The notes: a model not told the origin generated them from the sequence alone. A stretch of DNA of 6,891 nt from an uncultured Clostridia bacterium (GCA_947165615.1 CAMVBD010000075.1:1-6891), one strand, 5' to 3'; shown: positions 1 to 5,918, counted from the stretch's first letter. Program-made: numbers and translations.

Positions 1-2
1 AA

Positions 3-608
3 TACCTGATCGCGGACGAGGCCGACCCCAACTCCTCCAACGACTTCGGCAAAAACGTCATTCCCGCCATGCACGGGGCGGGCGAAAGAATGTACGCCTA
101 TCGCTTTGACGGCTACTGGAAGGACGTCGGCACCATCGACTCCCTGTGGGAGGCAAACCTTGACCTTCTGAATCCCAAGGTCAACATCGACCTGTCCGAC
201 ACCTCGTGGCGCATCTACTGCAAAAACGCGTCCCTGCCGCCGCATTACGTCAGCCCCGACGCCAAGGTCGAAAACTCGCTGGTCTCCGGCGGGTCCAAGA
301 TCTCCGGCAACATCGACTACTCCGTCCTGTTCTCAAACGTCACGGTCGAGGACGGCGCCACCGTCAAGTATTCCATCGTCATGCCGGGCGCAACGGTCAA
401 GGCCGGCGCCACCGTCCAGTACGCCATGATCGCCGAAAACGCGGTCATCGAGTCCGGCGCCGTGGTCGGCGAGGACCCGCAGCTCACCGACAATCTTGAA
501 AACTGGGGCGTCGCCGTCATCGGCGAAGGCGTCACCATCGGCAAAAACGCGGTCGTCCGGGGCAAAAACATGATTGCCGAAGACATCGGAGAGGGGGAAG
601 TCAAATGA
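3..608 (+). CDS. glgC: Glucose-1-phosphate adenylyltransferase catalytic subunit, C-terminal half (5' end outside window)
   Basis: GlgC makes ADP-glucose and pyrophosphate from glucose 1-phosphate and ATP, the committed step of bacterial glycogen synthesis in the cytoplasm. The frame is open from the left edge, so the start and nucleotide-binding half are missing; about 201 codons remain, roughly half of a usual ~400-residue GlgC. Visible family landmarks are the segment DFGKNVIP near window residue 14, then YRFDGYWKDVGTIDSLWEAN, which matches the conserved sugar-phosphate region. A left-handed beta-helix follows, with hexapeptide-like turns (VSPDAKVENS, NVTVEDGATV, GATVKAGATV, NAVIESGAVVGE, GVTIGKNAVV), the allosteric and oligomerisation domain. 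The stop overlaps the glgD start by 4 nt (ATGA), so the two subunits are translationally coupled. The identification is firm; catalytic residues of the N-terminal half cannot be checked here. Confidence 0.95.
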   Translation, partial: YLIADEADPNSSNDFGKNVIPAMHGAGERMYAYRFDGYWKDVGTIDSLWEANLDLLNPKVNIDLSDTSWRIYCKNASLPPHYVSPDAKVENSLVSGGSKISGNIDYSVLFSNVTVEDGATVKYSIVMPGATVKAGATVQYAMIAENAVIESGAVVGEDPQLTDNLENWGVAVIGEGVTIGKNAVVRGKNMIAEDIGEGEVK

Positions 609-1723
609 GAGCCAACAACGTACTCGGTCTCATCTTTGCCAACGTCCACGACGAGGAGGTCCCCGAGCTGACCGGGATCCGCTCCATGGCGTCCATCCCC
701 TTCGGGGGCGGCTATCGCCTTGTGGACTTTCAGCTCAGCAATCTCGTCAACGCCGGCGTCACCAAGGTCGGCGTGCTGACCAACAACAACTACCAGTCCC
801 TGATGGACCACATCGGCTCCGGCAAGCCCTGGGACCTTGCCAGAAAGAACGACGGCCTGTACTTCCTGCCGCCCTTCAACGCCACCGCGGTCCGTAACTA
901 TAACGCGGGCGAAGTCGGCGCCCTTTACAACATCCTCAACTTCCTCGAGCGCAGCGAACAGGAATACGTCTTCATGACCTCCTGCTCCTACGTCGCCAAC
1001 CTCGACCTCGAGGCGGTGTTCGAGGCGCACGAAAAAAGCGGCGCGGACATCACCATGGTCTCGCACGTCGGGCTGGCGCCGGGCTTTGAGACCCAGCCCA
1101 TCGTCGAAAGCAAGTTCGGCGACATGATCACGTCCCTGCGCCTCGGCGAGCCCACCGACGGACAGGAGGAATACCTCCTGACGAACTGCCTGCTCAAAAA
1201 GAGCCTTGTCGAGCGCCTTGTGCGCGAGGCCTTCTCCAAGGGCGAGTACTCCCTGTTCAAGGACGTGCTTCGCCGCGCGGTCGGCAGGGTCAAGATCCAC
1301 ACCTTCGAGCACAAGGGGTTCGTCGCCAACGTCGACTCGCTTGCAGGCTACTTCAAGGGCAATTTCGACCTTCTCAAGCGCGAGAATTACGAAAGCCTGT
1401 TCTGCCGCGAGCGCCCCGTCATGACCAAGGTGTACGAGGATATGCCCGCGGTCTACGGCATCGGCTCGGACGTGCGGCAGTCCCTGATCGCCGACGGCTG
1501 CATCATTGACGGCACGGTCGAAAACTGCATCCTGTTCCGCGGCGCGCGCGTCGAAAAGGACGCCGTCGTCAAAAACTCCATCCTCATGCCCGGCGCGTTC
1601 GTCGGCGAGGGCGCAAAGCTCGACTACGTCTTAACGGATAAGTCCGTGTCCATCCGCTCCGGCAAGACTCTGTCCGGCGCCGATACCTATCCCGTGTATA
1701 TCGGGAAGGAGATCCAGATCTGA
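605..1723 (+). CDS. glgD: GlgD, regulatory (non-catalytic) subunit of ADP-glucose pyrophosphorylase
   Basis: This 372-residue protein is a GlgC homologue that forms a heteromer with GlgC in Bacillota and raises its activity. The nucleotidyltransferase fold is recognisable: residues 1-50 contain LGLIFANVHDEEVPELT and then IPFGGGYRLVDFQLSN, the counterpart of the GlgC segment GGKYRLIDF. The GlgC glycine-rich loop (GGxGxRLxxLT) is absent at the N-terminus. The SGDH catalytic motif is replaced by S126-C127-S128, so the catalytic Asp position is Ser (aligned by eye). The C-terminus, from about residue 285, is a beta-helix with hexapeptide-like turns (SLIADGCIIDGTVENC, RVEKDAVVKNSILMPGAFVGEGAK). 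The start ATG overlaps the glgC stop, and GAGGGGGA just upstream in glgC can serve as a ribosome binding site. From family knowledge it should bind sugar phosphates or effectors rather than catalyse; that role is inferred. Confidence 0.95.
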   Translation: MRANNVLGLIFANVHDEEVPELTGIRSMASIPFGGGYRLVDFQLSNLVNAGVTKVGVLTNNNYQSLMDHIGSGKPWDLARKNDGLYFLPPFNATAVRNYNAGEVGALYNILNFLERSEQEYVFMTSCSYVANLDLEAVFEAHEKSGADITMVSHVGLAPGFETQPIVESKFGDMITSLRLGEPTDGQEEYLLTNCLLKKSLVERLVREAFSKGEYSLFKDVLRRAVGRVKIHTFEHKGFVANVDSLAGYFKGNFDLLKRENYESLFCRERPVMTKVYEDMPAVYGIGSDVRQSLIADGCIIDGTVENCILFRGARVEKDAVVKNSILMPGAFVGEGAKLDYVLTDKSVSIRSGKTLSGADTYPVYIGKEIQI

Positions 1724-1841
1724 GTTAGGGACCGGAGAATCTATGATTCTTGAAATCATTCAAAGCAGATCCCGTGTGCGCGTGCACCCGCGCACCCGTG
1801 TGCCCGCCGCGTGAAACGCGGCATATAAGGAGGATAACGAT
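1724..1841 (+). promoter_or_regulatory. Hairpin-rich leader between glgD and glgA
   Basis: This 118-nt gap holds three perfect inverted repeats in a row. ATGATT/AATCAT pairs 1743-1748 with 1754-1759. GTGCGCG/CGCGCAC pairs 1776-1782 with 1789-1795. GCCGCGT/ACGCGGC pairs 1806-1812 with 1816-1822 around a GAA loop. The 9-mer CCCGTGTGC occurs twice as a direct repeat (1771-1779 and 1795-1803). None of the stems is followed by a T-run, so an intrinsic terminator is unlikely, and I see no convincing sigma-A promoter. The last hairpin ends 4 nt before the glgA ribosome binding site AAGGAGG (1827-1833), which lies 8 nt from the ATG. The structures could tune mRNA stability or glgA translation relative to glgCD; that function is inference. 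Confidence 0.5.
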
Positions 1842-3266
1842 ATGAAAGTTTTATACGCAGTCAGCGAGGCCAAGCCTTTTATCGCCAGCGGCGGCCTCGG
1901 CGACGTGGCGGGCAGCCTGCCCGCCGCCCTCAGACGCAGGCTCATCGGCTGCAGAGTCGTGCTGCCTCTGTACGAGGGCATCGACCAGAAATACAAGGAT
2001 GAAATGAAGTTCATCACCCACATCACCGTGCCGGTCTCGTGGCGGCGGCAGTACTGCGGCATCTTCGAGTATAAGCGCGAGGGCGTCATCTATTATTTCA
2101 TCGACAACCAGTACTATTTCAAGCGTCAGGGCATCTACGGGCATTACGACGACGCGGAGCGCTTCGCGTTCTTCTCCCGCGCCGTGCTCGAAATCCTGCC
2201 GCACATCGACTTCAAGCCCGACATCATCCACTGCAACGACTGGCAGACCAGCCTCGTGCCGGTGTACTACTCCCTCTACTACGCGCAGCGGGAGGGGTAT
2301 GAGAACATCAAGACCGTGCTCACGATCCACAACATCCAGTATCAGGGACAGTACGGCCACGAGGTCCTCGGTGACGTCGTCGGCCTTTCGGAAGAAAACG
2401 CCAGCCTGATGGAAAACGACGGCTGCATCAACTTTATGAAGGGCGGCATCGAGTGCGCCAACGCCGTGACCACCGTCTCCCCGACCTACGCCGAGGAGAT
2501 CCTCGATCCGTGGTATTCCTTCGGGCTCGACCACATCCTGTCCGAGCGCAGATGGAAACTTCACGGCATCTTAAACGGCATCGACACCGTGTCCATGGAC
2601 CCCGCCACCGACCCGGCGCTGCCCGCGCACTTTACGGCGGAGGACCCCTCGGGCAAAGCCGTGTGCAAAGCCGAACTCCAAAAGGAGATGGGTCTCCCCG
2701 TAAACCCGGACGTCCCGATCATCGGCATGGTTTCCCGTCTTGTCGGACACAAGGGCTTCGATCTCGTGCGCCACGTGCTCGAGGAGCTTCTGACGACCGA
2801 AAACGTGCAGGTCGTCGTCCTCGGCTCCGGCGAATGGCAGTACGAGACCTTCTTCTCCGAAATGGCGGCAAAGTACCCCGACAGGCTCGCGGTCAAACTC
2901 GGCTTCATCCCGGCGCTGGCGTCCCGCATCTACGGCGGCAGCGACATTTTCCTCATGCCGAGCAAGTCCGAGCCCTGCGGCCTTTCTCAGATGTTCGCCC
3001 TGCGCTACGGCTCCGTGCCCGTGGTGCGCGCCACCGGCGGCCTCAAGGATACCGTGCAGGACTCCGGCCTCAATGAGGGCAACGGCTTCGTGTTCCAGGA
3101 CTACAACGCCCACGACATGCTCCACGCCATCCGCCGCGCCATCGGCGGCTACGCCGATCACGAGGGCTGGGCCATTCTGCGCCGCCGCGCCATGGAATGC
3201 GACAATTCCTGGGGCAAGAGCGCCAACGAGTACATCCGGCTGTATAAGCAGCTCATCAAGGAATAA
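1842..3266 (+). CDS. glgA: Glycogen synthase (ADP-glucose:alpha-1,4-glucan glucosyltransferase, GT5)
   Basis: GlgA transfers glucose from ADP-glucose to the non-reducing end of an alpha-1,4-glucan. At 474 residues it is the normal family length. The N-terminal GT-B domain shows IHCNDWQTSLVP (129-140) and LTIHNIQYQGQYG (160-172, with His163 at the conserved TIHN position), then NFMKGGIECANAVTTVSPTY (197-216). The C-terminal domain shows VSRLVGHKG (297-305, Arg299 and Lys304 at phosphate-contact positions) and SEPCGLSQ (376-383, Glu377 as catalytic-site acid), then GSVPVVRATGGLKDTV. The substrate-binding KTGGL motif near residue 15 reads A15-S-G-G-L here, so the Lys is missing while the Gly-Gly-Leu is intact. 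AAGGAGG sits 8 nt before the chosen ATG. It follows glgCD and completes the ADP-glucose route. Identification is very secure; the Lys15 change may be a lineage variant rather than a defect. Confidence 0.97.
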   Translation: MKVLYAVSEAKPFIASGGLGDVAGSLPAALRRRLIGCRVVLPLYEGIDQKYKDEMKFITHITVPVSWRRQYCGIFEYKREGVIYYFIDNQYYFKRQGIYGHYDDAERFAFFSRAVLEILPHIDFKPDIIHCNDWQTSLVPVYYSLYYAQREGYENIKTVLTIHNIQYQGQYGHEVLGDVVGLSEENASLMENDGCINFMKGGIECANAVTTVSPTYAEEILDPWYSFGLDHILSERRWKLHGILNGIDTVSMDPATDPALPAHFTAEDPSGKAVCKAELQKEMGLPVNPDVPIIGMVSRLVGHKGFDLVRHVLEELLTTENVQVVVLGSGEWQYETFFSEMAAKYPDRLAVKLGFIPALASRIYGGSDIFLMPSKSEPCGLSQMFALRYGSVPVVRATGGLKDTVQDSGLNEGNGFVFQDYNAHDMLHAIRRAIGGYADHEGWAILRRRAMECDNSWGKSANEYIRLYKQLIKE

Positions 3267-3328
3267 GTCTGTACGTACCGATGGGGACGCCGCTGCGGCG
3301 TCCCCAGTCGTATACGGGACGTACGGAC
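3267..3328 (+). terminator. Nested hairpin directly after glgA (possible factor-assisted 3' end, no T-run)
   Basis: The inner stem is a perfect 10-bp inverted repeat, GGGGACGCCG (3283-3292) and CGGCGTCCCC (3296-3305), with loop CTG. It is enclosed by outer 14-nt arms at 3267-3280 and 3315-3328 that pair at 12 positions plus one U-G wobble. The structure begins on the base after the glgA stop codon. It lacks the T-run of an intrinsic terminator, so it may stabilise the mRNA 3' end, act with Rho, or be a REP-like repeat. Confidence 0.45.
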
Positions 3329-3339
3329 CTGCGTCCGAG

Positions 3340-3557
3340 ATGCAGAATAAATGCAGAATGCAGAATACAAAATGCAGAATAAAGGGTTGCGGATCCCCGG
3401 TGGGGATCTCTGTGGCGACAGCTGCAGAAGCAACGACCGAGCCGGGAGACGAGACCCTGCGGTCGGCATTTATAATGGGTAAGGGCGAAGCCCTTCCGAA
3501 ATTTTGTATTCATCATTGTGTATTTTGCATTGACCATCATTTTGTATTTTGCATTAT
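3340..3557. repeat. MITE-like palindromic intergenic element with 'ATGCAGAAT' arms
   Basis: The left arm (3340-3382) is built from ATGCAGAATAA, ATGCAGA, ATGCAGAATACAAA and ATGCAGAATAA units. The right arm (about 3501-3557) carries the same word inverted. The 18-mer at 3357-3374 (AATGCAGAATACAAAATG) is complementary at 17 of 18 positions to 3538-3555, and the remaining pair is a G-U wobble in RNA. A second right copy sits at 3514-3531. Between the arms are compact GC-rich hairpins: GATCCCC/GGGGATC (3392-3398/3402-3408), CGACCG/CGGTCG (3434-3439/3460-3465) and AAGGGC/GCCCTT (3481-3486/3490-3495). There is no transposase and no protein-like reading frame, and I could not define a clear target-site duplication. 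Together with the hairpins on either side it fills the 337-nt gene-free gap 3267-3603. Confidence 0.65.
3530..3557 (+). promoter_or_regulatory. Weak candidate sigma-A promoter in the right arm of the repeat
   Basis: TTGACC (3530-3535, 5 of 6 to the -35 consensus) is followed after 16 nt by CATTAT (3552-3557, 4 of 6 to TATAAT). If real, it would start transcription about 40 nt before the TIM-barrel gene, so the repeat would supply that gene's promoter. The region is A/T-rich, so a chance match is quite possible. Confidence 0.25.
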
Positions 3558-3570
3558 ATGATTTAGGTTC

Positions 3571-3599
3571 CGCCGCGTAAAGCGCGGTGTTTCAGGAGG
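3571..3599 (+). promoter_or_regulatory. Hairpin abutting the ribosome binding site of the TIM-barrel gene
   Basis: CCGCGT (3573-3578), loop AAA, GCGCGG (3582-3587) forms a stem of five Watson-Crick pairs plus a U-G pair, extendable outward to 3571/3589. AGGAGG (3594-3599) follows, only 4 nt before the ATG at 3604, which is a short spacing. The layout closely copies the hairpin plus AGGAGG in front of glgA (1806-1833). Confidence 0.5.
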
Positions 3600-3603
3600 T
3601 ATT

Positions 3604-4464
3604 ATGGCTAAATTCATATTTTCCGCGTTTGCGGATGAGGCGGGGCCGACGCTTGCCGAACAGCTTGACGCGCTGAAGGCCAACGGCATGACGCTGCTCG
3701 AGCCCCGAAAGCTCGACGACGGCAACGTCTCCGACTATACGCCCGAAATGGCAAAAAAGGTCCGCAAGGCGCTGGACGACGCCGGGATCGGCGTGTCCGC
3801 CGTCGGCTCAGGCTACGGCAAGATCCGCATCACCGACGATTTCGCTCCCCATTTCGAGGCGTTCAAGCAGACCGTCGAGGTCGCGCACGTCCTCGGCACG
3901 GACAAGATCCGCATGTTTTCGTTTTATATGCCCGAAGGGGAGGAACCGGCGGTTTACCGCGACGCGGTCTTTGAGCGGCTTGAGCAGTTTGCGGACTATT
4001 CCCGCAAAAACGGCGTCTGGTGCTGCCACGAAAACGAAAAGGGGATCTTCGGCGACGTGACCGAGCGCTGCCTTGATATCTTAAAGACCTTTGACGGAAA
4101 GATCAAGGGCGTCTTCGACCCCGCAAACTTCATCCAGTGCGGCGTAAAGCCGCTCGAGGCGTGGGAGGTCCTCGCTCCCTTTATCGAGTATATGCATATC
4201 AAGGACGCGCGCTTTGCCGACGGCGGCGTCGTGCCGCCCGGGAAGGGCGACGGGTTCGTCCCCGAACTTCTCCGCCGCTTTGCCGAAAAGGACGGGGAGC
4301 GCATCCTGACCCTCGAGCCCCACCTCAAGGTCTTTGACGGCCTCAAGGATCTCGAGACCGTCAGCGGCAGCGTTTTCTCGGTGACGGGGGACTATTCCTA
4401 CCCCACCAACCGCGCCGCGTTCGACGCCGCGGCCGCCGCTCTGCGGGACATTCTGCCCCGTTGA
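3604..4464 (+). CDS. Xylose isomerase-like TIM-barrel sugar (phosphate) isomerase/epimerase
   Basis: This 286-residue soluble protein belongs to the AP-endonuclease-2/xylose-isomerase-like TIM-barrel superfamily, which includes sugar epimerases, IolE-type dehydratases and hydroxypyruvate isomerases. Motifs in barrel order are LLEPRKLDDGN (Glu33, strand 2), WCCHENEKGIFGD (His142, Glu143), GVFDPANF (Asp172), YMHIKDA (His198, Lys200), the flexible PPGKGDG loop, and LTLEPHL (Glu238). The set Glu143/Asp172/His198/Glu238 matches in order and rough spacing the four metal ligands known from D-tagatose 3-epimerase (Glu152/Asp185/His211/Glu246), so a divalent metal and a ketose-like substrate are likely. 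There is no signal peptide. The ATG is preceded by AGGAGG at 4 nt. It is followed by its own terminator, so it may form a single-gene unit, although the next two genes are also small metabolic enzymes. The exact substrate cannot be read from sequence. Confidence 0.85.
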   Translation: MAKFIFSAFADEAGPTLAEQLDALKANGMTLLEPRKLDDGNVSDYTPEMAKKVRKALDDAGIGVSAVGSGYGKIRITDDFAPHFEAFKQTVEVAHVLGTDKIRMFSFYMPEGEEPAVYRDAVFERLEQFADYSRKNGVWCCHENEKGIFGDVTERCLDILKTFDGKIKGVFDPANFIQCGVKPLEAWEVLAPFIEYMHIKDARFADGGVVPPGKGDGFVPELLRRFAEKDGERILTLEPHLKVFDGLKDLETVSGSVFSVTGDYSYPTNRAAFDAAAAALRDILPR

Positions 4465-4489
4465 CAAGCGAAAAAAAACGTGTTATGAT
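4461..4489 (+). promoter_or_regulatory. Near-consensus extended -10 sigma-A promoter
   Basis: TTGACA (4461-4466, perfect -35) is followed after exactly 17 nt by TATGAT (4484-4489, 5 of 6). A TG one base upstream (4481-4482) gives an extended -10 element, and the spacer contains an A8 tract. The -35 box overlaps the stop codon of the TIM-barrel gene (TGA, 4462-4464). Transcription should begin near 4496 and serve the decarboxylase-family gene and the dehydrogenase. Confidence 0.8.
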
Positions 4490-4522
4490 GCTATCAGCCT
4501 ACCGGGCCGGTAGCATTTTTTT
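4488..4522 (+). terminator. Intrinsic terminator of the TIM-barrel gene, overlapping the promoter
   Basis: ATGCTATC (4488-4495) pairs with GGTAGCAT (4509-4516) through 8 bp including one U-G, and T7 follows at 4516-4522. An alternative inner hairpin, CTACC (4499-4503) with GGTAG (4509-4513), shares the right-hand strand. For transcripts arriving from the TIM-barrel gene this is a standard terminator 23 nt after the stop codon. Its left strand overlaps the -10 box, so RNA started near 4496 lacks that strand and can form only the shorter stem. Confidence 0.65.
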
Positions 4523-4544
4523 ATTCAGACAGGAGGTCTTTCCC

Positions 4545-5093
4545 ATGCCCTTTGTTCCGATGACCGAATACGAGACCGCGAGCGAGGAGGTGCGCCGCGA
4601 ATACGACGACCAAATCCGAAAGCACGGCCGCATCACCAACATGAAGCGCACGCTCCTGCAAAACGTGCCGTCCTTCAAGGCGTACATGGAGTGGTATACG
4701 CTCTATGACGAACTGCAGCCGGTCCTCGGCGACCGGGCGCTGTCCATTTTGTCCTACGCCATCTCCTCCGGCAACGACTGCCTCATCTGCGGGTCCTTTT
4801 TCAAAAAGATCCTCGAGGACGGCGGCGACGATCCGGACGATCTCAAAATGGACGAGACCGAGGCGCTGCTCCATACGCTCGGCACCTGCATTTCTCTCGA
4901 TCCGCACAACGTCCCCGATTACGTCTACGACGGGCTGAAGGCCCGCTTTTCCGACGACGTCATCGTCACCATCGTCGCGTTCGCGGGGCTTATGTACGCC
5001 ACAAACCTGTTCAACACCGTCATGAAGGTGGATCTGGACGAGGTGCTGTATGACCACAGACTCATCACAAAGGAGGAAAAAGACCGTGCGTGA
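4545..5093 (+). CDS. Carboxymuconolactone decarboxylase / AhpD-fold family protein
   Basis: This 182-residue, mostly helical protein fits the CMD/AhpD superfamily, whose members are either ring-cleavage decarboxylases or CxxC alkylhydroperoxidase-like reductases. The core is ALSILSYAISSGNDCLICGSF..., with Cys79 and Cys82 forming the CxxC pair. In AhpD-type proteins a His lies four residues after the second Cys; here that position is Phe86, so the proton-relay His is missing or displaced. A second helical region (VIVTIVAFAGLMYATNLFNT, 139-158) resembles the usual C-terminal half. The start is the ATG at 4545 because AGGAGG lies 8 nt upstream. An in-frame TTG at 4461 would read through the promoter and terminator and is rejected. 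The gene overlaps the next by 8 nt, so the two products are probably made together and may act on one substrate. Family assignment is good; the reaction is unknown. Confidence 0.8.
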   Translation: MPFVPMTEYETASEEVRREYDDQIRKHGRITNMKRTLLQNVPSFKAYMEWYTLYDELQPVLGDRALSILSYAISSGNDCLICGSFFKKILEDGGDDPDDLKMDETEALLHTLGTCISLDPHNVPDYVYDGLKARFSDDVIVTIVAFAGLMYATNLFNTVMKVDLDEVLYDHRLITKEEKDRA

Positions 5094-5889
5094 TTTTGAA
5101 AACAAGGTCGCATTCATCACCGGCGCCGCCCACGGGCAAGGCCGCGCCACCGCTCTGGCGCTCGCGAAGGAGGGCGCCGCCATCGCCGCCTTTGACGTCG
5201 CAAAACAGATCGAATACCCGAAATACGAATTCGGCACCTCGGCGGAACTCAAAAGCCTCAAGGACGAGATCGAGGCCCTCGGCGGCAAATGCGAGATTTT
5301 TGCCGGGGACGTGCGCGACGACAAGGCCGTCACCGCCGCGGTGGAAGGGACCATCGCCGCGTTCGGCAAAATCGACATTCTGTTTAATAACGCCGGCATC
5401 TGCGCCTACGCTAAAGTCCACGAGATGACGGACGAGGAGTGGGACGCCATGATCGACATCAACCTCAAGGGCCCCTTCATCGTCACCCGCCGCGTCGTGC
5501 CGTACATGATGGCGGCGAAAAGCGGCGTCATCATCAACAATTCCTCGGTCATGGGGCTTCGCGGCGGCAATCGCCTGTCCCACTACACCGCCTCCAAGTG
5601 GGGGCTGACCGGGCTTACAAAGGCGTGGGCGATCGAGCTTGCGCCCTATAACATCCGCGTCCTGTCCATCCATCCCACCGGCGTCAACACGCCCATGAAC
5701 GACGGCCTTGCCGCCATGGAGGGCAAGACCCCCGAGGAGATCGCCGAGGCGTCGGCGGGCAATCTCCTGCCCGTGCCGTGGATCGAGCCTGAGGACACCG
5801 CGAACCTCGTTTTGTACCTCGCCTCCGACAAGGCGCGCTACGCCACCGGCAGCCAGTTCGTGCTGGACGCGGGGCTATTAAGCGTATAA
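5086..5889 (+). CDS. Short-chain dehydrogenase/reductase resembling the mycofactocin-coupled SDR subfamily
   Basis: This 267-residue classical SDR oxidises or reduces an alcohol/carbonyl pair with NAD(H). Landmarks are the Rossmann motif TGAAHGQG (12-19), Asp37 at the end of strand 2 (predicts NAD over NADP), DVRD (75-78), NNAG (101-104), Asn126, Ser154, Tyr167 and Lys171 (catalytic tetrad with 13- and 4-residue spacings), and HPTGVNTPM (196-204). The longer stretch after strand 2 (about residues 38-65), the opening VAFITGAAHGQGRA and the VNTPM segment recall TIGR03971-type mycofactocin-coupled or carveol-dehydrogenase-like SDRs; this is recognition by eye. I chose the GTG start at 5086 because AAGGAGG (5070-5076) lies 9 nt upstream. 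An ATG at 5050 would add 12 polar residues and precede that site. It is coupled to the upstream CMD-family gene and closed by a strong terminator. Confidence 0.9.
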   Translation: MRDFENKVAFITGAAHGQGRATALALAKEGAAIAAFDVAKQIEYPKYEFGTSAELKSLKDEIEALGGKCEIFAGDVRDDKAVTAAVEGTIAAFGKIDILFNNAGICAYAKVHEMTDEEWDAMIDINLKGPFIVTRRVVPYMMAAKSGVIINNSSVMGLRGGNRLSHYTASKWGLTGLTKAWAIELAPYNIRVLSIHPTGVNTPMNDGLAAMEGKTPEEIAEASAGNLLPVPWIEPEDTANLVLYLASDKARYATGSQFVLDAGLLSV

Positions 5890-5918
5890 ATATTTGCGCC
5901 GCCTGTAAAAAGCAGCGG

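Noticed and set aside
317..1312. Minus-strand frame of 331 codons across glgC/glgD
   Set aside because: Antisense shadow of two unmistakable genes; it spans their junction and has no family resemblance.
3340..3382. Tandem ATGCAGAAT units as a CRISPR or tandem-repeat array
   Set aside because: Units are 7-14 nt without spacers and have inverted counterparts at 3501-3557, which fits a palindromic mobile-type repeat instead.
3158..3561. Several frames of 94-162 codons over the intergenic repeat on both strands
   Set aside because: They read through the inverted arms and hairpins, lack suitable ribosome binding sites, and give repetitive Cys/Ile/Phe/His strings with no protein character.
4461..4544. 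Upstream in-frame TTG start for the CMD-family gene
   Set aside because: The 28-codon extension would translate through the promoter, hairpin and T-run; the ATG at 4545 has an ideal AGGAGG.
5050..5085. Upstream ATG start for the SDR
   Set aside because: It lies before the AAGGAGG at 5070-5076 and adds a polar 12-residue tail absent from classical SDRs; the GTG at 5086 is correctly spaced.
4521..5399. Minus-strand frame of 292 codons across the CMD and SDR genes
   Set aside because: Antisense shadow in GC-rich coding DNA; the plus strand has clear families and ribosome binding sites.
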